Source of the DNA: Superficieibacter sp. 1612_C1
GTDB taxonomy: Bacteria > Pseudomonadota > Gammaproteobacteria > Enterobacterales > Enterobacteriaceae
NCBI RefSeq assembly: GCF_015234305.1
Contig: NZ_JADGMI010000002.1
Coordinates: forward strand, 186,001-250,000
Direction of reading: 5' to 3'
Length of the DNA: 64,000 bases
Shown: positions 1-9,712 of the stretch, piece by piece
Layout: every line of letters begins with the position of its first letter
Position numbering within the stretch: the first letter of the stretch is position 1
Made by a program: the position numbers and the translations under genes
Notes under the pieces: model-generated
Databases searched by the model: none
Told to the model about the DNA's origin: nothing
Seen by the model: only the letters and a program-made list of their open reading frames with translations

Positions 1-1089
1 CTGCTGTGGGTGGTGGTCTGGGCGAACCTGATGGCAATGCTGATCCAGGTGCTGTCCGCCAAGCTGGGTATCGCTACCGGCAAAAACCTGGCGGAACAAA
101 TTCGCGATCACTATCCGCGTCCGCTGGTCTGGTTTTACTGGGTGCAGGCGGAAATCATCGCTATGGCGACCGATCTGGCGGAGTTTATCGGGGCCGCGAT
201 TGGTTTTAAAATGCTGTTGGGCGTCTCGCTGTTGCAGGGGGCGGTGCTGACCGGGATCGCGACTTTTTTAATCCTGATGCTCCAGCGTCGTGGGCAAAAA
301 CCGCTGGAAGTGGTGATCGGTGGACTGCTGCTGTTTGTTGCTGCGGCCTATATTGTTGAGCTGATCTTCTCCCGGCCTGAAATGGCAGCCCTGACGCGCG
401 GCATGATTATCCCTTCGCTGCCGGGTACGGATGCGGTATTCCTTGCCGCTGGCGTGCTGGGCGCGACGATAATGCCTCACGTTATTTATCTGCACTCTTC
501 TCTGACCCAGAATCAACACGCCGGTACGCGTAAAGAGCGTTACTCCGCGACCCGCTGGGACGTGGCGTTTGCAATGACTATCGCCGGATTCGTTAACCTG
601 GCGATGATGGCGACCGCGGCGGCGGCGTTTCACTTCAACGGCCACACCGGGATTGCGGATCTGGAAGAGGCATATCTGACGCTGGAACCGCTGCTCAGCC
701 ATGCAGCGGCAACGGTATTTGGCCTGAGTCTTGTAGCCGCCGGGCTGTCGTCAACGGTTGTCGGGACCCTTGCCGGGCAGGTGGTGATGCAGGGCTTTAT
801 TCGTTTCCACATTCCGCTGTGGGTGCGCCGCACGGTGACGATGCTGCCGTCGTTTATTGTGATCCTGATGGGGCTGGATCCGACGCGGATTCTGGTGATG
901 AGCCAGGTGCTGCTCAGCTTCGGTATTGCGCTGGCGCTGGTGCCGCTGCTGGTGTTTACCAGTAACCGTGAACTGATGGGGGAGCTGGTCAATAGCACCC
1001 TGGTTAAGCGGACCGGCTGGACGATTGTGGTGTTGGTGGTGGTGCTTAACGGCTGGCTGCTGGTGGGAACATTACTGGATTTAGCCTGA
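1..1089 (+). CDS. mntH: Mn(2+)/proton symporter MntH, 3' part
   Basis: Nramp-family inner-membrane importer of Mn(II) (and Fe(II)) driven by protons. The reading frame is open from base 1 and encodes 362 residues. The family protein is about 412 residues, so roughly the first 50, with the TM1 metal-binding DPGN motif, lie outside the window. The TM6 MPH metal-binding motif is visible in [14 protein letters not shown] near codon 157, and many hydrophobic segments follow. It is followed by a hairpin at 1096-1128 and faces the convergent ypeC gene. The promoter with its MntR/Fur sites is not in the window. The identification is secure. Confidence 0.97.
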   Translation: MLWVVVWANLMAMLIQVLSAKLGIATGKNLAEQIRDHYPRPLVWFYWVQAEIIAMATDLAEFIGAAIGFKMLLGVSLLQGAVLTGIATFLILMLQRRGQKPLEVVIGGLLLFVAAAYIVELIFSRPEMAALTRGMIIPSLPGTDAVFLAAGVLGATIMPHVIYLHSSLTQNQHAGTRKERYSATRWDVAFAMTIAGFVNLAMMATAAAAFHFNGHTGIADLEEAYLTLEPLLSHAAATVFGLSLVAAGLSSTVVGTLAGQVVMQGFIRFHIPLWVRRTVTMLPSFIVILMGLDPTRILVMSQVLLSFGIALALVPLLVFTSNRELMGELVNSTLVKRTGWTIVVLVVVLNGWLLVGTLLDLA

Positions 1090-1095
1090 TAAAAC

Positions 1096-1128
1096 GCCGT
1101 GACCTGATCCAGGCCACGGCTTTATCTT
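1096..1128 (+). terminator. Terminator between mntH and ypeC
   Basis: GCCGTG and CACGGC arms enclose a second short CCTG/CAGG pairing and are followed by a T-rich run. It sits between the convergent ends of mntH and ypeC. Confidence 0.6.
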
Positions 1129-1462
1129 AATGATGGTGTCCGTGATGGCCGCGTCCGGGAGGACCACGACGGTCATTGCGGTCGTGCCAGCCTTCGCGAT
1201 AGCCGCGTTCATAAGCGCGGCGGTTATCCCATCCCCGGTAACGTGGAGGTTCATGACGCCACCAGCGGTTTTGCCGCCATTCGTAATTCCGGTGCCAGTA
1301 ATCACGATCGCGCCAGTGATCGCCGTCCCAATAGTGACCTGAACGATCGCGATCGCCAATCTGTAACTTAACCGATGGCAACAGGGTAATTTCTTCCGCG
1401 CTGGCAACAAGCGGGGCGGTTGAGGCGGCCAGTACCACAGCCAGAATCAGCGACCTGAACAT
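1127..1462 (-). CDS. ypeC: DUF2502 small periplasmic protein YpeC
   Basis: A 111-residue protein of unknown function. It starts with a cleavable signal peptide ([15 protein letters not shown]...VASA), so it is probably periplasmic. The mature part is full of Asp, Arg, Trp, Tyr and His ([22 protein letters not shown]) and ends in a His/Gly-rich tail, which suggests metal binding, but this is inference. The ATG at 1462 was preferred to the one at 1477 because the signal peptide starts there. The yfe/ype neighbourhood and length match the E. coli ypeC gene. Confidence 0.88.
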   Translation of the reverse strand: MFRSLILAVVLAASTAPLVASAEEITLLPSVKLQIGDRDRSGHYWDGDHWRDRDYWHRNYEWRQNRWWRHEPPRYRGWDNRRAYERGYREGWHDRNDRRGPPGRGHHGHHH

Positions 1463-1586
1463 AATTTTCTCCTTCACGACCGGATCGATATCGGCCTGTT
1501 AAACAAATATTACGGGGCAGTAAAGCTCCGTAGCATCGGTTTAACTCTTAAATTACGTTCAGGCGCATTTTTTGTTAAAAAACGTG

Positions 1587-2585
1587 TCAGTCAGCGCGGT
1601 TCAGAATCGCGTCGATGGCGGCGCACTCTTGTTCGCTGAAATGGCGGTTTTTAAGCATGCCTGCCGCGTCATCAAGCTGCGCAGTTTTGCTGGCACCGAT
1701 CAGCACAGACGTCACGCGGTCACCGCGAAGCACCCAGGCAAGCGCCATCTGCGACAGCTTCTGCCCGCGTTTTTCTGCCAGCGCGTTAAGCTGGCGGATT
1801 TTTTCGACTTTGCCTTCGGTAATCTGCTCAGGATTTAAAAAGCGGCTGCCGCTGGCGGCGCGGGAGTCCGGCGGAATGCCGTTAAGATAGCGATCCGTTA
1901 ACAGGCCGCCTGCCAGCGGTGAAAACGCGATGCTGCCCACGCCTTTTTCCTGTAGCACGTCCAGCAATCCGCCTTCCACCCAGCGTTCAAACATCGAATA
2001 TTTAGGCTGATGGATAAGGCATGGCGTGCCGAGATCGTTAAGGATATCTATCGCCTGATGCGCCAGTTCCGCCGGATAGTTGGAAATCCCTACGTAAAGC
2101 GCTTTTCCCTGACGCACGATATGATCCAGCGCGCGCATGGTTTCAATTAGCGGCGTATCCGGATCCGGACGATGGTGATAGAAGATATCCACATACTCCA
2201 GCCCCATTCGCTTCAGGCTTTGATCGAGGCTGGAAATCAGATATTTGCGCGAGCCCCAGTCGCCGTAAGGGCCGTCCCACATGGTATAGCCCGCTTTGGA
2301 AGAGATAATCAGCTCATCGCGGTAGGGCAGAAAATCTTCGCGCAGGATGCGGCCAAAATTGCTTTCAGCCGATCCCGGAGGCGGGCCGTAGTTGTTGGCT
2401 AAATCAAAATGGGTAATGCCAAGATCAAACGCGTGCTGCAAAAGCTCGCGGCTTTTTTCCACCAGCGTTGCATCGCCGAAGTTGTGCCATAGCCCCAGCG
2501 ATACCGCCGGAAGTTTTAGCCCGCTCTGCCCACAGCGACGATACTCCATGGTCTCATAACGTGCGGAATTTGCCTGGTAAACCAT
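1587..2585 (-). CDS. Aldo-keto reductase (YghZ/Gpr family)
   Basis: A 332-residue NADPH-dependent aldo-keto reductase of the YghZ/L-glyceraldehyde-3-phosphate reductase type. The catalytic tetrad is present: Asp61 and Tyr66 (HFDLANNYG), Lys97 (ISSKAGY) and His137 (DIFYHHRPD). The family detoxifies methylglyoxal and related aldehydes; the substrate here is not known. The ATG at 2585 gives the MVYQ N-terminus usual for this group. It stands alone between ypeC and yfeO, a position I recall for a Salmonella homologue but not for E. coli K-12, where yghZ maps elsewhere. Confidence 0.9.
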   Translation of the reverse strand: MVYQANSARYETMEYRRCGQSGLKLPAVSLGLWHNFGDATLVEKSRELLQHAFDLGITHFDLANNYGPPPGSAESNFGRILREDFLPYRDELIISSKAGYTMWDGPYGDWGSRKYLISSLDQSLKRMGLEYVDIFYHHRPDPDTPLIETMRALDHIVRQGKALYVGISNYPAELAHQAIDILNDLGTPCLIHQPKYSMFERWVEGGLLDVLQEKGVGSIAFSPLAGGLLTDRYLNGIPPDSRAASGSRFLNPEQITEGKVEKIRQLNALAEKRGQKLSQMALAWVLRGDRVTSVLIGASKTAQLDDAAGMLKNRHFSEQECAAIDAILNRAD

Positions 2586-2725
2586 GCTTTTATCCTTCTC
2601 AAAAGACAAATGTATGCGTTTACACAGTACACGTTTTCAGGCGTAATTACCTGACGGTGTTCACAAAAAAGCGTGTTTCTCAGACTGTTGTCCCTGTGAA
2701 GCTAAGATGTAACCCGATAATCTTG

Positions 2726-3961
2726 TTACTCTTTCTTACGGTATGCCATGAGCATCGGCTTACCCGCCAGTAAAAGCCATGCCGGAAGCATCACGATGCA
2801 CAGCAACGGCAGCAGCGTCGTGTCCGGGACGACAACCGCCGCCATAAACAGGCTTAGCCAGCCGTCGCGCGTCACTACCAGCACCAGCCCGAGAATGGCA
2901 CAGGAAACGGTAATGGCTGCGGGCACAGCGTCAACATGCGCGTGCAGCCCCAGTCCCAGCGCTACCGCGACAAAGACCGCCGGAAAGATCCGTCCACCAC
3001 GAAATCCGCAGGCGGCGGCAACGATCAGCGCCGCCAGTTTCACCACCGCGATCAGTAAAAAGTCGGAGGCACTCAGCGTCTGGCTGAAGCCCAGCTGCTG
3101 CATCTCATCCAGCCCTTTAAACAGCGTAATATGACCGCCAATGATACCCAGCAGGCCGAGGGCAAATCCCCCAACGCCGAGGATCAGCACCGGGTATTTA
3201 AGCCGGTGCATCAGCGTATACAGACGGGGCAGGCACCAGACCCCGACCATCCCCACCGCGATAGCGATGGCGACCACCACCGTGCCACTGACGATATCAA
3301 CCAGCTTTAGCTGGGTGTAATGCGGGATCGCCAGCGAAAACTGTGGATGAAAAAAGAGGCCGGTCGTTAGCGCACCCGCGGCAGCGGCCAGTAGTGGGGC
3401 AAACAGTCGGTCCCACATCGGGACCTCGCTATTGCCGCTTAACGTTTGGGAGAAAATCAGCGCCGCCGCGACGGGCGTGCCAAACAGGGCACCTATCGTC
3501 CCGGCAGACGCAAGGATCGTCCAGTCCAGGGCGTTAACCCGCGGGAAAAACCGCGCGCCCAGCGCCACGGCCAGCGCAATATTCACCGCCATCACCGGAT
3601 GCTCCGGCCCGAGGCTAACGCCGCCTGCCAGCCCGAGAATTAACGCTATCACCAGCCCCGGAAGCGCCACGGGATTAACCGGCGCACCGATCAGCGGTTC
3701 GGTTGCCGGATCGGGCCCACCGTGACCAGCGCTAAACTGGATCACTAAACCCACCGCCACGCCGGTCAGGGTGAGTATCAGCACCATCCACACTGAGGAG
3801 TCGAGCGCTATCCCCAGCCGTGCAGGCACGCTCGTCCACAGGACAAACTGCAACACGGCAGCAATTTTCATGACAACTATCAGAATCAGACTGGATGCGA
3901 TTCCAATGCACAGGGCGGGGACAGACAATATCAACATGGTTCTGGCTCGCGGATGGAGCAT
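2726..3961 (-). CDS. yfeO: ClC-like ion channel protein YfeO
   Basis: A 411-residue inner-membrane protein of the voltage-gated chloride channel superfamily, with about ten hydrophobic segments. The [10 protein letters not shown] motif near residue 114 resembles the ClC selectivity-filter element G(R/K)EGP. The function in cells is not established. It lies between the aldo-keto reductase gene and, divergently, glk, matching the conserved yfeO-glk order. The start at 3961 (MLHPRARTM) is the family N-terminus. Confidence 0.93.
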   Translation of the reverse strand: MLHPRARTMLILSVPALCIGIASSLILIVVMKIAAVLQFVLWTSVPARLGIALDSSVWMVLILTLTGVAVGLVIQFSAGHGGPDPATEPLIGAPVNPVALPGLVIALILGLAGGVSLGPEHPVMAVNIALAVALGARFFPRVNALDWTILASAGTIGALFGTPVAAALIFSQTLSGNSEVPMWDRLFAPLLAAAAGALTTGLFFHPQFSLAIPHYTQLKLVDIVSGTVVVAIAIAVGMVGVWCLPRLYTLMHRLKYPVLILGVGGFALGLLGIIGGHITLFKGLDEMQQLGFSQTLSASDFLLIAVVKLAALIVAAACGFRGGRIFPAVFVAVALGLGLHAHVDAVPAAITVSCAILGLVLVVTRDGWLSLFMAAVVVPDTTLLPLLCIVMLPAWLLLAGKPMLMAYRKKE

Positions 3962-4165
3962 GATGATTTCCTTTTAACTGAGCTCGGGCATCACTGTGCC
4001 CAAACTTTTACAGAGCGTTAGTGCAACTAGTGCTGAAACGGTAAAGTTATTATGTGATATAGATCTATAATCCGGGGGCACTTATGACATGGACATTGTT
4101 GTTAGCTCGTCATGAATTTACAGTGTGCCAAAAGATTATTCTGACTTTAGCGGAGCAGTAAAAGA

Positions 4166-5131
4166 ATGACAAAATATGCTTTAGTGGGGGACGTGGGGGG
4201 CACGAACGCGCGCCTGGCATTATGCGATGTCACCACGGGTGAAATTTCCCAGGCCAAAACCTATTCAGGGCTGGATTACCCCAGCCTTGAAGCGGTGGTG
4301 CGCGTTTATTTGCAGGAACATAACGTTGAGGTTGAAGACGGCTGTATTGCTATTGCCTGCCCGATTACCGATGACTGGGTGGCAATGACCAACCATACCT
4401 GGGCGTTTTCGATTGCCGAAATGAAAAAAAACCTCGGCTTTGCGCACCTGGAAATCATCAATGATTTCACCGCCGTATCAATGGCCATTCCGATGCTGAA
4501 AGACGAGCATCTGATCCAGTTTGGCGGCGCGCAGGCCGTGGCGGGTAAACCGATTGCCGTATACGGTGCGGGAACCGGTCTTGGCGTCGCGCATCTGGTG
4601 CACGTTGATAAGCGTTGGGTCAGCCTGCCGGGCGAGGGCGGTCACGTAGATTTCGCGCCAAACAGCGAAGAAGAAGCGATCATTCTCGAAGAACTGCGTG
4701 CCGAGCTGGGACACGTTTCCGCCGAGCGCGTGCTTTCCGGACCTGGGCTGGTAAATCTGTATCGGGCCATTGTGAAATCCGACGGACGGCTGCCGGAAAA
4801 CCTGCAACCGAAAGATATTACCACCCGCGCGCTGGAAGATAGCTGCATCGACTGTCGTCGTGCATTATCCCTGTTCTGCGTCATTATGGGCCGTTTTGGC
4901 GGTAATCTGGCGCTCACGCTCGGCACCTTTGGCGGGGTGTATATTGCCGGCGGCATCGTGCCGCGTTTCCTGGAATTTTTCAAAGCGTCAGGTTTCCGCG
5001 GCGGCTTTGAAGATAAAGGTCGTTTCAAAGCCTACGTTCAGGATATCCCGGTGTATCTGATTGTTCACGATAACCCTGGCCTGCTCGGCTCCGGCGCGCA
5101 TTTGCGTCAGACTCTGGGACAGACCCTGTAA
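4166..5131 (+). CDS. glk: Glucokinase
   Basis: Cytosolic ATP-dependent glucokinase, which phosphorylates free glucose to glucose 6-phosphate. It has 321 residues, the usual size. The N-terminal [12 protein letters not shown] phosphate-binding loop (residues 8-19), the [11 protein letters not shown] element and the glucose-binding [10 protein letters not shown] segment are all present. It is a single gene, divergent from yfeO and convergent with ypdB. An SD-like AGCGGAGCAG lies before the ATG. A 12-bp palindrome (TATAGATCTATA, 4058-4069) sits in the promoter region; its role is unknown. Confidence 0.98.
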   Translation: MTKYALVGDVGGTNARLALCDVTTGEISQAKTYSGLDYPSLEAVVRVYLQEHNVEVEDGCIAIACPITDDWVAMTNHTWAFSIAEMKKNLGFAHLEIINDFTAVSMAIPMLKDEHLIQFGGAQAVAGKPIAVYGAGTGLGVAHLVHVDKRWVSLPGEGGHVDFAPNSEEEAIILEELRAELGHVSAERVLSGPGLVNLYRAIVKSDGRLPENLQPKDITTRALEDSCIDCRRALSLFCVIMGRFGGNLALTLGTFGGVYIAGGIVPRFLEFFKASGFRGGFEDKGRFKAYVQDIPVYLIVHDNPGLLGSGAHLRQTLGQTL

Positions 5132-5135
5132 TATA

Positions 5136-5159
5136 TGCCGGGCGACGCGCCGCCCGGCA
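5136..5159. repeat. REP-like palindrome between glk and ypdB
   Basis: TGCCGGGCG and CGCCCGGCA arms (9 bp, perfect) with a 6-nt loop lie between the convergent genes glk and ypdB. The sequence is typical of enterobacterial REP units. It could stabilise both transcripts or end them. Confidence 0.75.
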
Positions 5160-5164
5160 CTCGT

Positions 5165-5896
5165 CTACAGATGCATTAACTGGCGAAACTCTTTCACTTT
5201 GCTGCGGCTTACCGGCACCTCAAATTCCAGATCGCGCAGGCGCAGAATGTAGGTGTTGTTAAACCACGGCTCAATCTCGCGAATTTTATTCAGATTCACG
5301 CAGTACGAGCGGTGGCAGCGGAAAAAATGCGACGCAGGCAGCTTGCTACAGAACTCGGTGATGTTCATTGGCATCACCCAGGATTCGCGTTTGGTATAGA
5401 CAAACGTCATTTTCTCATGGGCTTCAGCGTAATAAATATCATTGATGCTGGTGACGTAAATACGCTCGTCTTTAATCAAATTGATAGTGTCATTTTCACG
5501 GATGACGGCGGGGCTGACGCCAGTACCCGTTTGCTGCTGCCATGCGCTTTCCAGCTTTTGCAGCATGGTAATAATCCGCGATTCCTGGTAAGGCTTGAGG
5601 ATATAGTCAAACGCTTCCAGTTCAAACGCTTCTACCGCATGTTCCTTCCAGGCGGTAATAAACACAATAAACGGCTTATGCGCGAACTGGCTGATATTTT
5701 GCGCCAGCAACACGCCGTCCAGCGAAGGAATGTTGATATCAAGAAACAGCGCATCGACTTTGTTGTGCTGAAGAAATTTCAGCACGTCGAGACCATCATC
5801 AAACGTGCCGACAATCTCCATCTGGCTGTGCGCTTTAATAAGCCAGCTTAGCTCCTGCTGTGCCAGAACTTCGTCTTCGACAATAATGACTTTCAT
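5165..5896 (-). CDS. ypdB: LytTR response regulator YpdB (PyrR)
   Basis: The 243-residue response regulator partner of YpdA. An N-terminal receiver domain carries the phospho-acceptor Asp53 (ALFLDINIPS). The C-terminal half is a LytTR DNA-binding domain (ESWVMPMNITEF, FFRCHRSYCVNL). In E. coli the YpdA/YpdB pair responds to extracellular pyruvate and switches on the transporter gene yhjX. It lies directly downstream of ypdA with 12 nt between them, so the two are one operon. No target promoter is recognisable in the window. Confidence 0.96.
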   Translation of the reverse strand: MKVIIVEDEVLAQQELSWLIKAHSQMEIVGTFDDGLDVLKFLQHNKVDALFLDINIPSLDGVLLAQNISQFAHKPFIVFITAWKEHAVEAFELEAFDYILKPYQESRIITMLQKLESAWQQQTGTGVSPAVIRENDTINLIKDERIYVTSINDIYYAEAHEKMTFVYTKRESWVMPMNITEFCSKLPASHFFRCHRSYCVNLNKIREIEPWFNNTYILRLRDLEFEVPVSRSKVKEFRQLMHL

Positions 5897-5908
5897 TGTT
5901 TTCTCCGG

Positions 5909-7606
5909 TCAGGTCAGCAGCGTTGCCGGCGCGGCAAGCGGCGTGCGCTGGTTCGGTACATAAAACGCAATTTCGGTACCCGGCTCCAGTCGGCGAATGT
6001 GCAGTCCTTCGCCGTACAGCAATCTGACCCGGTGATGAACGTTAAGCAGGCCGATTTTATTACCCGGCATCTCATTGGCTTCTACCCGTTCGATGACCTG
6101 AGGATCGATACCGTTGCCGGTGTCGCGAACGCTAATTCGTACCCGATTACCGCACTCGGCAATACTGATGGTCACCACGCCTTTGCCTTTGCAGGGTTGA
6201 ATGCCATGAATAATGGCATTTTCTACCAGCGGCTGAATCAACAGACTGGGAATAACGCAGCTCACTTCATCGTCAATGTCATAAATGACCGTCAGCTTGT
6301 CGCCGAATCGCGCCTGTTCAATCGCAATGTAGTCTTTGATCTGATACAGCTCTTTTTTGATGTCGATCTGTTCATCGTCGTTTAACTCAATGTTATAGCG
6401 CAGATAGCGGGAAAGATTATAAATCAGCTGGCGCGCGGTATCCGGATTGAGGCGAATGGATGAGGAAATCGCATTCAGGGCGTTAAACAGGAAATGCGGA
6501 TTAATTTTGCTCTGCAATGCGCGCAGCTCGGCTTTATTTGCCATCTCCCGCAGCTGCTCGGCGCGGGAAACCTCCAGCTGCGTGGAGATTATCTGCGACA
6601 GACCAATCGCCATTTCCTGTAACGAAGAGGTGATCTGGTGGGCGTGGCAATAGTAGATTTTGAGCGTGCCGGTCACGATGCCTTTTTCCCATAACGGGAT
6701 CACCAGCATGGAGTGAATTTCCGGTGTGCGATGAGCTTCATCATTGTTTTTAATAATGATCTTACCGGAATTGATCGCCTGCCGGGTCGTGGGGCTTATG
6801 GAATCATCGTTATCATGATAGTTATCTTCACCGACGCCGACATAGGCCAGTACGCGATCGTTATTGGTGATCGCGACCGCATCCGCATTGATATCGCGGC
6901 GAATAATATTGCAGACCTGGCGTAGTGATTCGACATTGACGTTACGAAACAGCGGCAGCGTTTTATTGGCAATATCCAGCGCCAGCTTAGCCTGGCGGGC
7001 AGCGCTGGCCTCTTTTTCGCCCTCCACGCTGCGCACCAGCAGGACGATAAAGCCAATACAGACGCTGCCGAGGATCATCGGCACGCCAATTTTAGAGACA
7101 ATATCGAGGCCCAGCGCCAGAGTGGGAGCCCATACGACGACGAGGATCATCGTCAGGGTTTCACAGAGCATTCCACCGAGGATGCCAATGCGCCAGTGCT
7201 GTGCTTTGGGAACCTTTTGGTGAATGATGCCAGAGAGGATCCCGGCAATAATGCTGGTAATAAAACAGGGAACCGCCGTCACGCCACCAATATCGATCAG
7301 GTAGCGATGGATCCCGGCAATAATGCCGGTCAGGATCCCCACCCACGGGCCGAACAGAATGCCGCCGGACATCACCGCAATCACCCGCACGTTAACCAGC
7401 GAACCTTCCACCGGCACGCCTGACCAGGTGCTGAACAGGGCGAATAGCGAAAAGAGCGCGGTCACCGCCAGCAGCTCCTGGGGAGTATGCGCTGATTTGT
7501 GCAAGAGTTCGCGAAACAGGCGGATGCGGATCAGGAAAAACAGGCAGATAAGCATCAATGCCGCGCGATCGAAAACCGCCAGCAGCATAGTAAATATTTC
7601 GTGCAT
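5909..7606 (-). CDS. ypdA: LytS-type sensor kinase YpdA (PyrS)
   Basis: A 565-residue membrane histidine kinase. The N-terminal half is a multi-helix 5TM-LYT sensor region, followed by a GAF domain (about residues 220-350) and a LytS-type His_kinase plus HATPase region. The phospho-accepting His lies in [15 protein letters not shown] near residue 370, and the ATP-binding GLLNVHHRV element is near the C-terminus. It pairs with YpdB as a pyruvate sensor in E. coli. The start MHEIF at 7606 was chosen over an upstream ATG at 7636 by family length. The E. coli ypdC-H genes are absent here; alaC follows directly on the other strand. Confidence 0.95.
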   Translation of the reverse strand: MHEIFTMLLAVFDRAALMLICLFFLIRIRLFRELLHKSAHTPQELLAVTALFSLFALFSTWSGVPVEGSLVNVRVIAVMSGGILFGPWVGILTGIIAGIHRYLIDIGGVTAVPCFITSIIAGILSGIIHQKVPKAQHWRIGILGGMLCETLTMILVVVWAPTLALGLDIVSKIGVPMILGSVCIGFIVLLVRSVEGEKEASAARQAKLALDIANKTLPLFRNVNVESLRQVCNIIRRDINADAVAITNNDRVLAYVGVGEDNYHDNDDSISPTTRQAINSGKIIIKNNDEAHRTPEIHSMLVIPLWEKGIVTGTLKIYYCHAHQITSSLQEMAIGLSQIISTQLEVSRAEQLREMANKAELRALQSKINPHFLFNALNAISSSIRLNPDTARQLIYNLSRYLRYNIELNDDEQIDIKKELYQIKDYIAIEQARFGDKLTVIYDIDDEVSCVIPSLLIQPLVENAIIHGIQPCKGKGVVTISIAECGNRVRISVRDTGNGIDPQVIERVEANEMPGNKIGLLNVHHRVRLLYGEGLHIRRLEPGTEIAFYVPNQRTPLAAPATLLT

Positions 7607-7993
7607 GGGACGACCATGTAAAGCGTGTGAAAACACTATGATAAAAAACCTGGCGACAGATGACCAGCAGCACGTCTTGCTGATGAATGAGGAAATACCA
7701 CAAAATTAAAAGGGGATTGGATAATGTGTGCATACATGCTGGGAACATGCGAGCAGGCGGATGCTTTGAGGTGAATTATTTTATATCATTGTGTTAAATA
7801 AATATTTCATTTATCGCTAAATACATCCTGATTTGAACAAATATCTTTTTTGGACTTCCCGTTTTAACGGGCGGCCATTATTTTTGTCTTTCCCTCTCGA
7901 CAGCATGAATTTTTTCGGGTTATTTTCTAAACGTGCCACATCAGTGGCCGCGTCGCTCGGACGGTCCGGGCGCTAACGTAATCTGAGGTATTT
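7607..7993 (+). promoter_or_regulatory. ypdA-alaC divergent intergenic region and alaC leader
   Basis: An AT-rich 387-bp region with no recognisable gene. Close to alaC it becomes GC-rich and holds two successive hairpins: GCCAC/GTGGC at 7935-7948, and CGCTCGGAC/GTCCGGGCG (one mismatch, 1-nt centre) at 7954-7972. The GAGG ribosome-binding site follows about 14 nt later. A role of these hairpins in alaC mRNA is inferred only. Confidence 0.5.
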
Positions 7994-9238
7994 ATGGCTG
8001 AGTTCACTCCTGAACGCCGTTTCACGCGTATCGATCGTCTTCCCCCTTATGTTTTTAATATTACGGCTGAGCTGAAAATGGCTGCGCGTCGGCGCGGCGA
8101 AGATATTATCGATTTCAGTATGGGCAACCCCGACGGGGCGACGCCGCCGCATATTGTTGAAAAGCTGTGTACCGTGGCGCAGCGTCCTGATACGCACGGC
8201 TACTCTACCTCACGCGGCATTCCGCGCCTGCGTCGCGCTATCTCGCGCTGGTATCAGGATCGCTATGCGGTCGATATCGATCCGGAAAGCGAAGCCATTG
8301 TCACCATCGGATCGAAAGAGGGGCTGGCGCATTTGATGCTGGCGACGCTCGATCATGGCGATACGGTGCTGGTGCCGAATCCCAGCTATCCGATCCATAT
8401 TTATGGCGCGGTGATAGCGGGCGCGCAGGTACGCTCCGTCCCGCTGGTGGAAGGCGTCGATTTCTTTAACGAGCTTGAGCGTGCTATCCGGGAGAGCTAT
8501 CCCAAGCCGAAGATGATGATCCTCGGTTTCCCGTCGAATCCTACCGCGCAATGCGTGGAGCTGGAATTTTTCGAAAAAGTCGTCGCGCTGGCAAAGCGTT
8601 ACGATGTGCTGGTGGTACACGATCTGGCCTACGCCGATATTGTCTACGATGGCTGGAAAGCGCCGTCCATTATGCAGGTTCCCGGCGCGCGTGATGTGGC
8701 GGTCGAATTCTTCACCCTGTCGAAAAGTTACAATATGGCGGGCTGGCGTATCGGTTTTATGGTGGGGAATAAAACGCTGGTCAATGCGCTGGCGAGAATT
8801 AAGAGTTACCACGACTACGGTACGTTCACGCCACTTCAGGTAGCGGCCATTGCCGCACTGGAAGGCGATCAGCAGTGCGTGAAGGATATTGCCGAGCAGT
8901 ATAAACGCCGCCGCGATGTACTGGTTAAAGGGCTGCATGAAGCCGGATGGATGGTGGAGATGCCCAAAGCGTCTATGTACGTGTGGGCCAAAATTCCGGA
9001 TCAGTATGCGGCAATGGGGTCACTGGAGTTTGCTAAAAAGCTGCTTCAGGATGCGAAGGTCTGCGTTTCGCCGGGCGTCGGCTTTGGAGATTATGGCGAC
9101 ACTCACGTCCGCTTTGCGCTGATCGAGAACCGCGATCGCATCCGTCAGGCTATTCGTGGCATTAAAGCCATGTTCCGGGCAGATGGCCTGCTTCCTGCTG
9201 CGCCGAAGGTCTTGGCGGAGAGCGCAGGGCAGGAATGA
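7994..9238 (+). CDS. alaC: Glutamate-pyruvate (alanine) aminotransferase AlaC
   Basis: Cytosolic PLP enzyme making alanine from pyruvate and glutamate; one of the main alanine transaminases of enterics. It has 414 residues of fold type I. The PLP lysine is Lys244 ([11 protein letters not shown]), with Asp210 and Tyr213 (VHDLAYAD) as cofactor contacts and a C-terminal substrate Arg in HVRFALIEN. The start at 7994 has a GAGG ribosome-binding site and matches the family N-terminus [13 protein letters not shown]. It is monocistronic, ending in a strong terminator. The last 15 residues differ from the E. coli tail I recall. Confidence 0.97.
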   Translation: MAEFTPERRFTRIDRLPPYVFNITAELKMAARRRGEDIIDFSMGNPDGATPPHIVEKLCTVAQRPDTHGYSTSRGIPRLRRAISRWYQDRYAVDIDPESEAIVTIGSKEGLAHLMLATLDHGDTVLVPNPSYPIHIYGAVIAGAQVRSVPLVEGVDFFNELERAIRESYPKPKMMILGFPSNPTAQCVELEFFEKVVALAKRYDVLVVHDLAYADIVYDGWKAPSIMQVPGARDVAVEFFTLSKSYNMAGWRIGFMVGNKTLVNALARIKSYHDYGTFTPLQVAAIAALEGDQQCVKDIAEQYKRRRDVLVKGLHEAGWMVEMPKASMYVWAKIPDQYAAMGSLEFAKKLLQDAKVCVSPGVGFGDYGDTHVRFALIENRDRIRQAIRGIKAMFRADGLLPAAPKVLAESAGQE

Positions 9239-9265
9239 AAAAAGCGCCGTCAGGCGCTTTTTTTA
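9238..9265 (+). terminator. alaC rho-independent terminator
   Basis: AAAAGCGCC, a GTCA loop, then GGCGCTTTTTTT: a strong stem with a run of seven T, starting at the alaC stop codon. Confidence 0.92.
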
Positions 9266-9278
9266 CACTCATTTTTGC

Positions 9279-9350
9279 TCAGATCATTAAGGCAAATGTT
9301 CCGGCCCAGACAATTACCATCACCGAAATGCCCATAAAAAAATATTTCAC
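9279..9350 (-). CDS. ypdK: Small membrane protein YpdK (23 aa)
   Basis: A 23-residue single-span hydrophobic peptide, MKYFFMGISVMVIVWAG followed by TFALMI, nearly identical to the E. coli YpdK sequence I recall (one substitution, F to V). It starts with GTG at 9350, with a GGAG Shine-Dalgarno about 9 nt upstream. It lies just downstream of alaC on the opposite strand, as in E. coli. Its function is unknown; it is one of the enterobacterial inner-membrane microproteins. Confidence 0.88.
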   Translation of the reverse strand: MKYFFMGISVMVIVWAGTFALMI

Positions 9351-9712
9351 GTTTCATCGCTCCGCGTATCCATTGATACGCCAAAAGAACAAGGCTCACT
9401 GAGTATAGAGAGCTGACGCTGCACCCGTCCCGAATTGAGATTTATCTCTTTTCTGACACCAGCACCACCCCAGAATTTTGCGTCTGGTAACGCAACACGG
9501 GGGCTAATGTACGCCTAAAAAAGTGTGGTGACAAGCGTCGTTTTTCTATTTAAATTTAGTTACTTATGAGTGTCTCATATCGGCGACACTTTGATTTCAT
9601 GAAGTAATAAATCAACATCCAGCGAACCTGGTATTATGTGGATTTGCAGGAGATGTCACCGATTCAGGCGGGGGAGGGGGCGAAGGCCGGATAACCTTCG
9701 CCGCGATGATTT
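9351..9712. other. Intergenic region between ypdK and iadA-like gene
   Basis: A 362-bp stretch with no convincing gene. It should hold the ypdK promoter. At 9680-9701 there is a hairpin GCGAAGG/CCTTCGC around a GGCCGGATAA core, REP-like in sequence, beyond the 3' end of the iadA gene. It has no following T-run on the minus strand, so it is not a classical terminator. It marks the left edge of the accessory block. Confidence 0.5.

Noticed and set aside
1081-1410. Alternative-frame ORFs across ypeC
   Set aside because: They are low-complexity shadows of the Asp/Arg/His-rich ypeC frame, which has the signal peptide.
4058-4069. TATAGATCTATA as an operator of glk
   Set aside because: A 12-bp AT-rich palindrome is expected by chance in such a region and matches no regulator I can name.
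8210-8938. A 242-codon open frame antisense to alaC
   Set aside because: It lies wholly inside alaC with shadow-like composition and has no ribosome-binding site.
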